A stretch of 64,000 nucleotides of DNA, from assembly GCA_014526335.1 (NCBI GenBank), contig JACTAT010000280.1:1-64000 (forward strand), in the 5' to 3' direction. The notes below the pieces were generated by a model. The model was not told the DNA's origin, made no database searches, and worked only from the letters and a program-made list of their open reading frames with translations. Origin of the DNA: Chrysaora quinquecirrha (lineage: Eukaryota; Cnidaria; Scyphozoa; Semaeostomeae; Pelagiidae). The translations under genes were made by a program, and so were the position numbers. Positions 12,201-25,500 of the stretch are shown here, piece by piece. The number at the start of each line of letters is the position of its first letter. The stretch's first letter is position 1.

Positions 12201-15200
12201 TGTATATCTTTGCGGCATTTTTTTACAACTAAAAATACTCCATTCTTGTTTCATTTTTGTTATAACGTATCTTAATCTCAAAACGGAAGAATCTTCTCTG
12301 TTTGCAGTTTCAAACGAATTTGTAGATCACCATGGAAAATAAGCTGGTTTCGGTGTTTTATGGTTACGATGGTCATTGGATTATGTCGGGAAAATTACGT
12401 CTTTGAATGACCGTTCCATTTTTTATCAACGGACACAATGCCCGGCGATAGTGTTGCCAGTATATTATGAAGCGTCAAAACGTCACTCTAGCAAAGCTCT
12501 CTAGCAACTTTCATTACATCGTATTGTTCTCTTTTCATATTTTCCAAACACTTTTGGTCGTATACGGCCATCAGATTACTGTTTTGTCCGAACCAAACCT
12601 TAGTATGTACGGCACGAGTCCTAATACCTTGTCCGGAGTTAGCTGGAAAATTATATCCAAGCCTATATCGCGAAACATTTTAAACAGAAAGATACAGGAC
12701 TGAAACAATTGACTGTTATTTTGAAACGGCCATTATTACATTTTCCATTGAGAGCTCTAACTGCGGGCTACAGACCTATTTCATCCTGTATCGTGGCTCA
12801 CGACTTTCCTGATCACGTTGTTGGTGTATTTAGCACAGTTTAGGCTCTGATAACCCTTGTTTGGTTTTGTGGCTCTTCGGGTCGGCTAATAGATTATCTG
12901 CGTCTCTAAGCATAGTGCTCAAAGGCTCATACACGCTTTTTCTTGTACAGGAGGATTTCTGGGTTCTCTTTCTTGGCGTAAATTAAGCCCAACCTTGCTT
13001 CTTTGATCTCATCCTTCCTCATCCACTGTTTTCTCCCAAATCCTAGGTTTTAATGAGTCAACAAGACTTAATGGATTCTCAAGAATTCGTTCTTTCCTCG
13101 ATATTCGAGTTAGAATTCTACTGTCAATCTTGACAACTCCCACAATTTCTCGTGAATTTCGATCCCGAAAACATTTTCAATCCCTATTATAATGTTGCTC
13201 GATCTTAGAGCTTCATGTGCTATGTGAGTCTTTGGACTGAGTTAAGCGAACTGTGTCTGCTTTAGCCAGTGCTTGGCTGATGGAAATTATTGCAAGAACG
13301 AATACCCGTAGATATATGTAAAAGTGTAATAACAAATCCATTGACTTAGAGCATTTGCCTGATATCGTAGTTCTCTCGTGCTTTTTATTTTAACTATCTG
13401 ATATTTTTGTTCCTTGTTGATCTTTCAAGAGTAGTTCATATCGCTGATTTCGTATTTTTATCTATACTTTTCATATTTCGCAAAACTTTGGATTTTGAGA
13501 GGCCCCCGAGCAAAATATTCCTAAGGGCCTCAACCTATCCCATTACGCCACTGAGACAATTCCACTTATATTATTTTTTAGGAAAAATTGCAGCAATTTT
13601 TGGTGATGAAGGTCCCGGATATTTTAGCTATTGCAAAGGAGCCTGAAAGTGGTATGTTAAATTTGAAACGTATCATCGTAGATTTCTATGTTATTTTATA
13701 CACAAAATGTCCATAATAATTGGCAGGTGGAAGCTTGATCGCTTGTTTGCGTTGGTAGAAATGCGTTTTGAAGTCCTTAGTGCGTTGTCAGCTACAAATT
13801 TGTTCGAAGTTCGACAGTTGCAAGTTGGAATGTGGAAAGTTAATCACATTTGCAACAATTTGTGATAGCAGAAACGCTCTAAGCTCTTTTCTGTCGCATA
13901 TAATAAGTCTTTTTACATAAATAAAGTGGGTACAAAGTTTATTGATTGTTCAAACGAAGAAACATTGTATGCAAGCGTAAACAAAATCATAGAGCCAGGG
14001 TCGAGGTTTCGATTAGTTGACCTACTACTCAGATCCTAGCGACTGGCGCTAAAACACCATTTCACCTTCACCTTCACCATCGTGTCGCATGGCGTGTCGC
14101 TCAAAATATTTTGCACTTGTATTTCAACATTTTCAAACATTTCGTGCACAAAACTTTTTGCCCGACAATTGTTTGTTATTGACTGTATATTCGACAGGTT
14201 TACTTGTTGTTATAAAATCGTTACTCTGATGATGATGTTAGAAGTATATTGTTGGAAAGTGCTGGTGAATAAACCCTTTTATGAAGAGAGCCAATGTCAC
14301 CAATGTGTAGAGATGATTCGAATCCAAAGGCACGAGCGAATTGAACACAAAAGCGTGGCTATATACAGCAAACATAATAAAAAGAACATAAACTACAGTT
14401 GACATCCGCTATCTCGAACTCTCAAGGGAAACTGGAATTTGTTCGAGATAGCGAATGTTCGAAATAACGGATGCCCCATATAAACATAAAAAATTATAGT
14501 TTTTAAGTCAGAAAAGGAACCCCTATCAACATGCATGGTTACTGATCCCAAATTTCATCAAACAAGTCTGGTATTTATTACATAGGAGTCAAAGCTCATC
14601 TGCTTTCATCCCTACTATTAGTGAAATTGAGATAATGGCGATGAAGCACATCTCGAAAGAGAACAGCTTCATCTATTGTATACATGGGTAGCATATCTCT
14701 TAGCTGCTGCCATTCCCGCTCCGCTAGGCGAACTTATACATATTTTCAGCCTGTCTCTTTATCCAGTTCAGCAGAAAATTTGGCAAAGTTCGAGATAAAA
14801 AGCAGGTTTTCCTCCATGGGAAATCGAAAATGGTTCGAAACAACGAATGTTCGAGATAACGGGGCTCGAGATAGCGGATGATTTTTCTATATAAAACCTT
14901 ATACCAAAACGAGTGGAAATGGAAAATCGTTCGAGATAGCGAATGTTCGAGATAGCGGGCAGTCGAGATAACGGATGTCAACTGTATATACAAAGCTAAC
15001 GGGGCTCCAGTTAGATCCGGAATTGCCGTGTAGTAACGATCTATCACGATACAGCGATAACCAAAGAATAAACTAAAAGTTACAAATTATATTAGAACTT
15101 AGGCGGAAATAAGAATTAAAACTAACCAATCGTATACAAGACTAACAGGAAAGGTGTTCCTTAAGATTTACGTAAAAAGACGAACCTACGTTACAAAACA

Positions 15201-16507
15201 ACTAGTCATCAACCATAATACTGAATGATACGAAAGAGAGGCTATTAAGTTGTAAGGAAGTACAAGCCAAGCAATGAAAAGGCAGAGAATTAAATATACT
15301 TCCAGAAGAAAAATACGTGGAGAATGAATGAAAAGTTGCTATCGTGACACTTTTGGCGCTCACTCTCGAACGAGTTCTTTCCAGTTCCAGTTCCAGTTCC
15401 AGTCATGCATCCGTATATGACTGGGTCCCAGCTAGTGCCGTATTGAGCAACAACACTAATCATGTTACAGTATAATCTTTTGCAGGGATTTTTGATTTTA
15501 TTAAAGGTATTATTTCACGCGAATTTTATCTTCAAACATGATTATGTGTGTTTTGTTTCCGATGTGTGACTGCTATTCAGTCGGCTTAAATTTGATATTT
15601 GACCATATCAACGAAGCACCAAATTACACCTGTCTATAAATATCATTTTTTGTTTGGCTTTTGTATGTTTTCATTCTTGTTTTCAAAATCGACACTTTTA
15701 ACACAAATTATGCACTATTTTCGGTTAAAACGACCCCATGTTATGAAGTATGTTGTATATCCTCCCTGTGCTGAAGCCCTTCAGCAGATGCTTGTGCCGT
15801 CTTATTTGGTTTGGCCACCTGATAAATATATAGTCAGTAACACTCAATTGTCACCATCAGCTTTTGCTACTACTTCTGATTTTGCTTTATTTTGTCCAAT
15901 AAACGCTTGGTCTAGGAAACTAAATGAATGTTTTACTGTTTGTAGATTAGTTTATGGTAAAGTTCTGCTTTCTAACCTATTTTAATTGTTTTTATTTGCA
16001 GCCTTTAGCATGGAAGAAACGAAGAAAATATTATTGATTATTCTAGGCTGTGCTGTACAGGTATGCCAAGTGATTGAATAAGTATATTTACCTACGAATG
16101 AATTTATTCTTTCGCAGAATTCCATTTATTTCTTCATCGTAATCGAAAGCATCGATCCTTCAGGGTCAGAAATCTTACATAAGCTCAACGATGCCGAATA
16201 AAATATACGGAATTCATTTGACAATCAATCGGGTTGTGCAGTATTTTGCCAGCCAAGTTTACTCTGTAGGTGGATATCTTTAAGTTAGTTGGTTTGTTAG
16301 TTGGTTGTTTAGTTAGTAAGTTAGATAGTTTGTTAGTCAATTAGTTAGTTAGCTGGTCGGTTAGCTTGTTATTTAGTTAATTTGTTAGTTAGTTAATTAG
16401 TTAGTTAGTTAATTAATTTGTTAGTTACTTAGTTACTTGATTAGTTAGTTAGTCAGTTAGCTAGTTAGTTAGTTAGTTAGCTGGTCGGTTAGCTTGTTAT
16501 TTAGTTG

Positions 16508-16545
<38 letters not shown>

Positions 16546-16546
16546 A

Positions 16547-16591
<45 letters not shown>

Positions 16592-19500
16592 TTTAGTTAG
16601 TTAGTTAGTTACTTAATTAGGTAGTTAATGAGTTAGCTAGTTAATTAGTTATTTAGCTGGTTGGTTAATTTGTTATTTAGTTAGTTAGTTAGTTAGTTAG
16701 TTAATTAATTAATTAGTAAGTTAGTTTGAAGTTAGTTAGCTGTGAATTTGTTAGTTAGTTAGTTAGCTAGCTGGTTGGTTAATTAGTTAGTTAGTTGGTT
16801 AGTTAGTTAGTTAGCAAGTTATTTATTTAGTTAGTTGGGTAGTTATAGTTAGATGGTTAGTTAGTTTGTTAGTTACTCAGTCAGTTAGTTTGTTAGTTAG
16901 TTAGTTAGTTAGTCGGTTAGTTAGTTAGAAGGTTAGTTAGTTAGTTAGTTACTTAGTTATTTTGTAGTTAGTTATTAACTTCAGTGGTTAGTAAGTTAGT
17001 TAGTTGGTTAGTTAGTTAGTTAGTTAGTTAATTATTTGGTTAATTAGTTAGTTAGTTATTTGGTTAATTAGTTAGTTAGTTAGTTGGTTGGTTGGTTATT
17101 ACGTTTTTTTATTTAGTTTGTTAGTTGATTAGTTTAGTTGATGAAAGTAAAATGTATGGAAACATCAAACTTTTGTAGCAAGGGCTTTATTCGAAGTATA
17201 ATTGACAGTTGATAATCATTTTCTGTTTTCTTTGTAGTGCGAAAAGAAGGAATATTTCATAGAGAAGATAAAAGAAATGAACATAGATACTCAAACCGAA
17301 CTAATTCCATACATTCAAGAGGTACGTGCCCATTATGTAATACTTTTCTGTATCAGCGAGTCAAAGCCTTTACGATGGAATTCAAAATAGTTAGCTAATG
17401 ACTTTGAAGTGATGTAGGCAGTATTTCGACACCTTGATATCTATGAGCAAAGAGACTTGGTTTCAATGCAACACGTTATTGATACTTTCACCGGACCAAA
17501 TGAAGTCTTAGACTTAGAAACATAACAGAATGTCTTGAAAATTTTCAGCAGGGAAAATTTGTCCGAAATCTTTCATAGGACAATGTTAAACAAATAGTAG
17601 AAGATCCTGCTAAGTAACCGTAGATCATTTGTGATCCATGGTCGAGCTGAGAAAGGTGATCGTGCCAATCATTGTTAGACAGAAAGCCATCAGATAGATT
17701 GGGATAAATTTTTTATGCGGTTGCTGAAACATAGACTTGTCGCAGAAAGTATTCATTCAGTTCTAGAACTCTATGTATCAATCAAGAATCAAACATTATC
17801 CCAGCAATCTGGTTAATTGTTGCACCAAATCAAATACCCTTATCAATCAAGTATCTATAATATGCTAGGTTTCTGGCTAGAGATGAAACACAGAGAAGAC
17901 AAAACATGTGCTTCGCACAGAACACAAATCTCGAGAGAGAGAACGTTAGGCCTACCACAAGATAAAATAACCATGGTAACGCCCGGGGGAACTGGCACTA
18001 GTGATCCAGATTTGAAATAACAATATTACAGTATCAGTCACCATACACTCTCCCAGATATTTTCTCAATTCCGTTGGGCTGGACACGTGCACCGCATTAA
18101 CAACAGCAGACTTCCCAAAATCCCTCTACTCTGAAGTAAAGCAGGAAACCAAACAACCGGTGGTTAGAGACTGCTCTACAAAGTTATGCTAAAAAGAAAT
18201 ATCTCGCATGATTCATGGGAAGAGCACGTGCATGGCAAGAAGCTGTAGTGAAAAACCATTAATGAGACCAAGGAAACCATTGAAATTTGCTCCGCTAACA
18301 GATTACAAGAGAGCACACGTCCGCAGACACCATCTTCATACACCTGGTGACCAACCTGTGCCAGGGACACTGCAGATCACGAACTGGTCTGCTTGCACAC
18401 ATGAAAGCCTGCATGGCCCATCAATTCATTTAACGAACATATGATTTGTCAGCGTCGATACCGACGGACTGCAATTATTATTATTATTTTTCCAGAAATC
18501 TTGTTGAAAAACATCAGAAATTTTCGTCGTAAAGTTAAGAAAATTTGGCATGTCCTTCATCTCATTACCGTCAGTCGCAGTAAACCCGAGTGCTCTTGCG
18601 TGATCAACTGTATCCAATCAGTTCTGATTTGTTGCTGACATAGAAATAAGCCTGACTTTATATGTCTGTTGTGTAGTAGCAATATTTCTTGGTCTTAGCG
18701 ATGAAAGTTCCTCTGTCTATTGTACATTCAGAACGTTATCTTAATCAGCTCGCTGAGACACCAATTTGCTGCTAACATAGGCCTAGTTTGTAGATGAACT
18801 GCTTCGTTCAATTACATTCTTTATTTTATTTTAGATAACTGAAAGCAATGAAAACGTGTTATCTTACAGAATGAATGAAATCGCTTATTTTTCACAAGAG
18901 TAAGCACAAAATCAATCTTCCTATAACGTCATTTAACCTTTTGTTTGCAAACTGACTTTTCGTATACACCCTTTCAACTTTCCTTTCCAGCCAAATGGTC
19001 AATCTTACAGAAAGTATGTACTTTCAAGTCCAACGTCTCATTGAAGAAAGAGACGAATATGTAGAGGTAAATAGTAGTGATCTTTTATTGCATCCTTGTG
19101 GAATTCCAAAGTTGTGTCTAAGTTTGCCGTATTTTCGTAATTGGTCCCTGATTTAGCTTCATGTTACCATGTAAGGTTGGTACTTGGCCTAAGTTATCGA
19201 AACGCATGCAGTATGGCTCATATTACACGAGCACATATTCGCATTTGGCCTAGTTATTGTTTTAGCTTCAGTTTTATCTTTCATGCTACATGTTGTTTTC
19301 ATGAGTGAATAGTTAGTAGTGTTGTTTTATCGCCGTGTTTAAAGAACTTCAGCATTATGTACTTCGTTTTCTCACAACTGCGTCCTTCATTTTGTGTTAT
19401 TAAGTGTTGGTATAGGGAAAGCAAATTTTTCAGAAAATTTAATCATAGTTTTTCTTTCAGGCTGTTTTAGATATGAATTTAGAGAGACATGAAATGGTTT

Positions 19501-22500
19501 CTAAGGTATGAAAATCTACCTAAAGATATCCGATATTTATTAGATACCTGTTTATCTATATAGATAATAGCCCTGGTACCCGTCGATGCCGGGTTGAATT
19601 TTTTCAACTTTCCTCTAATAAAGTGGAGATTTTTCTGAGATACAATTCATTCACATGTTTAATTTGACTTATGAATCGTTTGTTGTATCAATCGACTTTT
19701 GTTTAGCCGAATCGTACAACTGATAAGCATCGTGTTGATTAATTTGACATCAACATGGCTTCAAGAAATCGGAATCCCGTCGCTTTTATTTCCATTCTAC
19801 TACCGATTTACCTATTATTCAATTCTTTCAATTCATAACGGTTTTGAGAAATATTTTCGCCGAGGACACTCTCCGGAAAATGCCGATTACAAAGATACCT
19901 TTTGTTTTTCAGTCTGTGGAGTGGTTCGTGAGTTATAAGCGAACATATATACATACATACATACATACATACATACAAACAGTTTTTTTTTATATATATA
20001 GATTCAGTACATCCTCGATTATCCTAAAGGTTGAACTCAATTTTACGGAGAGTCATTCGGATAAGCAAAAATTCGGATAATCGAGGAAGATCATTTCACT
20101 TGCTAACCTCCCTTTCAAGTTTATTGTTACTGCCCAGAGGTACTTAAGGCTTGCTCAAATCTACGACATTGGTAGAAATTTGTCGACGTGAAGTTGCTAC
20201 AGTTCAGCCGAAAAATGTTATTGTGTCTGAAGAAGTTGAAATCTGTTGAAAACGAAAGATAAACTGATTTAATATATTGGTTAAAATAATACAGCATTTA
20301 TATTGAACAAAGATTCATAATAGTGGGGCTTACATTTGGTTAATCTAATATTAATTTGGATAAAACAGAAGGGTTGAGAAATTTTTTGAATCGTATAAAC
20401 CCCACCAAGATAAAGGCCTAGAATTTTACATCGGTTTTCAATCTCATGGACATTGCTTTTTTCCAAGTGGCAGCAATCTTCTGAGGGTCTAGTTTGTAAT
20501 TCAAGTCCTTGAAATTACTTATGCCTCGTGACGATTCACTTAAGAATGACAAAATCAAACAAATTACTTTTTTCAGGAAACAGAGCTTGATTTGGTAAAA
20601 TCACCTCCTATGAGCCCATCCAGACGCGGATCTATCAAAACTGATGTAGTACTGAAAGCAAATAAACAGAAAATTAGAGATCTACAAAATGAACTGTAAG
20701 TTATTACTGAATTTTTCATTCAACCCTTCGTGGACTCGTGCAGTCAATAGGCCGATCTCCACTAGACAATTTCACAACGATCCTGGTAAAATTTTCCCTT
20801 CTGAATTGAATTTTCAAAATCAAATATTGAATAGTGAATGTTGAAAATCTACGATTTCTGCTAAAAAAGGTTATAAAAATGATAATAAATAACACAAAAC
20901 GCTTGAGTTTTTCAGCTGATAGCGTCCTTTTATTTCAAACATGCACTTTTTTAATTAAAGACTGATTAAGAATATTTACTACTTTAAACAAGATTGATAC
21001 ATGGCCTAAGCTATCGAAGCGCATTCAGTTAGGCTCATATTGCATGGACACAATTTCGCAGTCGGCGTGTTTTCTATTTTGCAAGCTGCTTGGTAGAATC
21101 GAAATCTAGAGCTGTCTTCTCAACATTGTAACTATTTCAGAGAACATAACGCACTAACGAAAATAATAACGATTTTTCTAGCGAGGAACGAAATTTACAA
21201 ATCAACGAATTTAAAGAAGAAATAGGAAATTTGAAGGCAACGATTGAAAATATCAGACAAGAGGTAAGTCATTCGTTCTAGCTTTGTCATAGTAACAGGT
21301 GATTGTCGAAATGCTTTTTGTGCTTTTTGTACCCGTGTTTCCTGGACAGACGAGAGCTGTGTCATTAGTGCATTAAAGCATGTAACAGCTGCTGTATTTT
21401 TGATGAATAACCAAGAGAAAATGCTTATCAATAGACTGTCAAGAATTATTGACAATGTGCTCTTCTTGGCAAGGAATGCACATGATTTTATTCAAAGATA
21501 TATTGTGAAAACAAAGGAGCTTCATGGGAAGGTCCTTATTCTTCACAGAACAATCTCAGTTTCATATTTAAGACACTTGATAAAAGAGTGAATAAATCTG
21601 TTCTTGCAAGTTTTGAAGCTAGTTGCGAGAAAACAGGACAGAAAGAGCAAAAAAGCGAAAACGAAAAAGATGCAAAATGGTCATTCCTCCAAGGTTCCAA
21701 AATACAGCTTGCTTAGCAAGATGAAACAATCAATACTAAAAGCAAAGTAGAAGCTGAACATGACAGTGCTGATGATGTTAATGATGAAGTTGACAATATT
21801 TTACTTTTTTAGCATTTTATAGCATTTTATTTAAATTGTTCGAAATTTTGTTTTGTTTACCACACTTTGACATTGCATAAAAAAATATTCACCCAACCAA
21901 TTTCTCTTCGATATTCACCAACCCCTCTGTAAATAATGAACGGTCCCTTTTAGTGATGCATCTCATGCAATGTTCTATGACATGGTCAAGCGCGCAAACG
22001 TTACTTGATGAGCGAATTTCAAATGTTTGTTCGTTTAAGCTCGGCTAAGATGTGTCTTATAATGTAAAGTATATATTTTTTCTCAGTCTCCATGAAATAG
22101 CGTGAAAATATACTGCGAATATATAATGTATTTTATTTCAATATGACTGTAAGGAACTTTTCAATTTTGAATATTTTATCACTACAAAAAATCAAGAATT
22201 AGGAAGCCTGTTCAATTCGTTTGCAGTCAACACACATAAATTGTATGTACGCATGTATCAAATGTAGTCTTGAGTGTTTTCCAGCTTTGCTCACAAACAA
22301 GTGTCATTTTATAATAGTCAATGACATTTAATGTGCAGTTGAAATTAAGGAACTATCAAGAAACTTTTGATACTACAATTGAATAAAATAACCTTATGAA
22401 ATTCAGTGAAGTTATAGTCAATATGATTTTTCTTTTCTTTTGCAGGTCGATAAAGTAAATAAGCTCGAAAGTGAAAATGCGAAGTATCGAGAAAAAATAC

Positions 22501-25500
22501 GAGAACTGGATTTCTATAAGAAGAGATTCGAGGTACGTGGAATGTTACAACTTTTCGAGTTTCCTATCCAGGCTTATACATGATTCTCAATTTTTACATC
22601 TTTGTAACATCGTGAACACCAACAACCCTAAAACTGTTTGCCCAGAGTGGAAAAGTTTGAGCGTCAAGCAATTCAACTCAATAGCGATAGCTACGACTTA
22701 TGTAGTAAGTCTATATCCTATCGAACAATACAGCTTAGGCGAGCCAATATCAATGTAGGCAGACCTTCACTTAAGCGTGTGCTCAAAGCGAACAAGCAGT
22801 TTCTTATCTGGGCAGCAACAAGTCTTGTCCTGTTCATCCTTCTCTTTCAAGAAATTGAAACATTTGGCTTAAGTTTTGTAGTCTACATGCAAACTCTTCA
22901 CGGAGGAGGGGAAGTTTTCACGATTTTCCCGCAGGAGGAAAACTTTTCACGATTTTCACGGAGGAGGGAAAAAAGAAACGAGTAAGGGTAGTTATTTTTA
23001 GTCAAAGAATTATACCTCATTCACACTGCATGTTAAACCGGTTTAAATTAAGGGTTGGACTGATTGGTCAACCCAGGGATTCGAATTGATTTGATTGGTG
23101 GTAATTTAACCTGGTTGAAATAAAGCTGGTTTAAATGTGACTATGAAAACGGTATTAACGCAGTATCTACTTTTCCTCCTTTCTTTTTTCTCTTCTCCGT
23201 AGAATCTGCATCCAGTCTACAGTTTTGACGATGCAAACACCAGTATTATAGTAGAGGCGATTGTTTTAACAAATATATCATAAATATTGCTCGAACATGA
23301 AGACATTTTGCTCAGAACCTAGACTGACCAATTTTCTAGTACATTTGATGAAAGAAATTGTTTACTTCATTCTTGTACATTATCCAAATAGGAGCTTAAG
23401 GAACAACATGAATTGCTTTACGAAACAAAATTAGTTCTTGAGGAACAAGTTGCTGGAACCTCGTCAAAAATTCAAAGAGTTGGTAAGTTTGATTCATGCA
23501 TTTTTCTTGGGTTGTCTACGGACGGTTGACTATGGGCCGAACAGTACAATAGGTCTGAGGTACAAATGCCGTGGAAATGCGGTACGCCCGGTAAATTTCA
23601 TCCAGAGTGTAGTTATCTAAAAGACTGTATAACAGTTGTCCGTAGGATCTGCTCAGTTTATGTCTTCGAATTGATTGTGACGAGAAAAGAAACAAGTGAA
23701 TGTAAACCTGAGAACTGATTTTTTAAGGAAAGAGTGTAAGAGCTTGAGCATGAAAATGAAAAATTGAACAAGAAAGTTGCTGAAGTGCAGAAAGAATATT
23801 ATTTATTGCAATAGAAGCACACATCAGCAAATATTACATGCAATGCAATATTGAATGGAATTGAAAAGAAGAGAAGGAAAGACTGGAAATGAAATTGAAA
23901 GATTTGAAGAAAATTGCTGAATTGCAGACAGAATGTGATTTATTGCAAGCGAAGTACACAGCATCAAATATTAAATTCAATGCAATGTTTAATGAAATGA
24001 GAAGTATGGCAAAGAAGAGAAGGAAAGAACGGAAATGAAATGGAAGGATTTGAAGAAAATTGATGAATTGCAGACAGAATATGATTTATTGCAAGAGAAG
24101 CACGGCAGCAAATATTGCATACAATGCATTGTTGAATAGAATTGAGAAGTACGCTAAATGAGAGAGAAGAAAAAGTGAGAGAGAAGAAAAAGAAGGGAAA
24201 TGAATTTGAAAGATTTGAAGAAAATTGATGAATTGCAGAGCGAATATGATTTATTGCAAGAGAAGAACGTGGGGAAAAAAATTTTTTTTTTGGGGTTTTT
24301 TGGAAAAATTTTTTTTTTTAAAAAAAGGGAAAAAAATTTGGGGTTTTTTCCCTTTAACCCCTTTTTGGGGAAAATTTTAAAAAAAACCCATTTTTTTTTT
24401 TTTAACTTTTTTTTAAATTTTTTGGGGGGAAAAAAAGGGGGAAAAAAGGGAAAAGGCTTTTCGGAAAAAAAAATTTAAAAAACCCCCCTTTTTTGGTTTT
24501 AAAAATTTTTTGGGGAAAAAAAATTTTTTTTTAAAAAACCCAAAAAAGGGGGTTTTTTAAATTTTAAAAAATTTTTAAAAAACCCTTTTTTTAAAATTTT
24601 TTTGGGGTTTTTAAAAAGGGGGGGGTTTTTTAAAAAAAATTTTTCTTTTTTTAAAAAAAGAAAGGGGGAAAAAAAATTTTAAATTTTTTGGGATTTAAAA
24701 AGGGAAAAATTTTTTAAAAAACCCAAGGGAAAAAATAAAAAATTTTTTTTCCCAAAAATTTTTTAAAAAATTTTTTTTGTTTTTTTAAAAAAAAAAATTT
24801 TTTGAAAATTTTAAATTTTAAAAACCCAAAAAAAAAATTTTTTAAATTCCCTTTTTTTAAAAGGGGGAAAATTTTCCTTTTTTTTTAAAAAAAAAGGGGT
24901 TTTTAAAAAGGGGGGGGGGGAAAAAAAAAAAGGGGGGTTGGGGAAAAAAAATTTTTTTTAAAAAAAAAAAAATTTTGGGGAAAGAACCCGGGAAACCCCC
25001 TTTATTTAAAAGGAAAAATTTTTTAAACCGGGTTTCCAAAAAACCCTTTTTTTTTTTTTAAAAAAAAAATTTTTTTTTTTTTGGGGGTTTTTTAAAAAAA
25101 CCCTTGGGGGAAAAAAAATTTTTTTTTCCAAGGAAATTTTTTTTTTTAAAAAAATTTAAAAAAAACCCCAATTTAAACCCTTTCCCCGAAAATTTTTCCC
25201 AAAAAGGGGGGGAAAAAGGTTTTTTAAAAAAAGGGGGTTTTATTTTTTTTAAAAAACCCCCTTAAAAAAAATTTTTAAAAATTTTAAGGGGAAAAAAAAA
25301 AACCCAAAAAAAAAAAAAAAAAATTTTTTTTTAAGGTTTAAAAAAAATTTTTGGGGAATTGGGGGGGTTTTTTCCCTTTTTCCCCTTTTTTCCCCCTTCC
25401 CCTTAAAAATTTTTTTTAAAAAAAATTTCCCCCGGGGGGAATTGCCAAAAAATAAAAATTTTTAAAAATTTTTGGGGTTTTTGGGGGAAAAAAAAAAACC

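Noticed and set aside
15599..15985. 128-codon open frame before exon 5
   Set aside because: No domain recognised, lies in an intron of the same strand, no splice or promoter support; chance opening in AT-rich DNA is likely.
16270..17150. Telomeric array
   Set aside because: The TTAG unit is not TTAGG or TTAGGG and is treated as an ordinary microsatellite.
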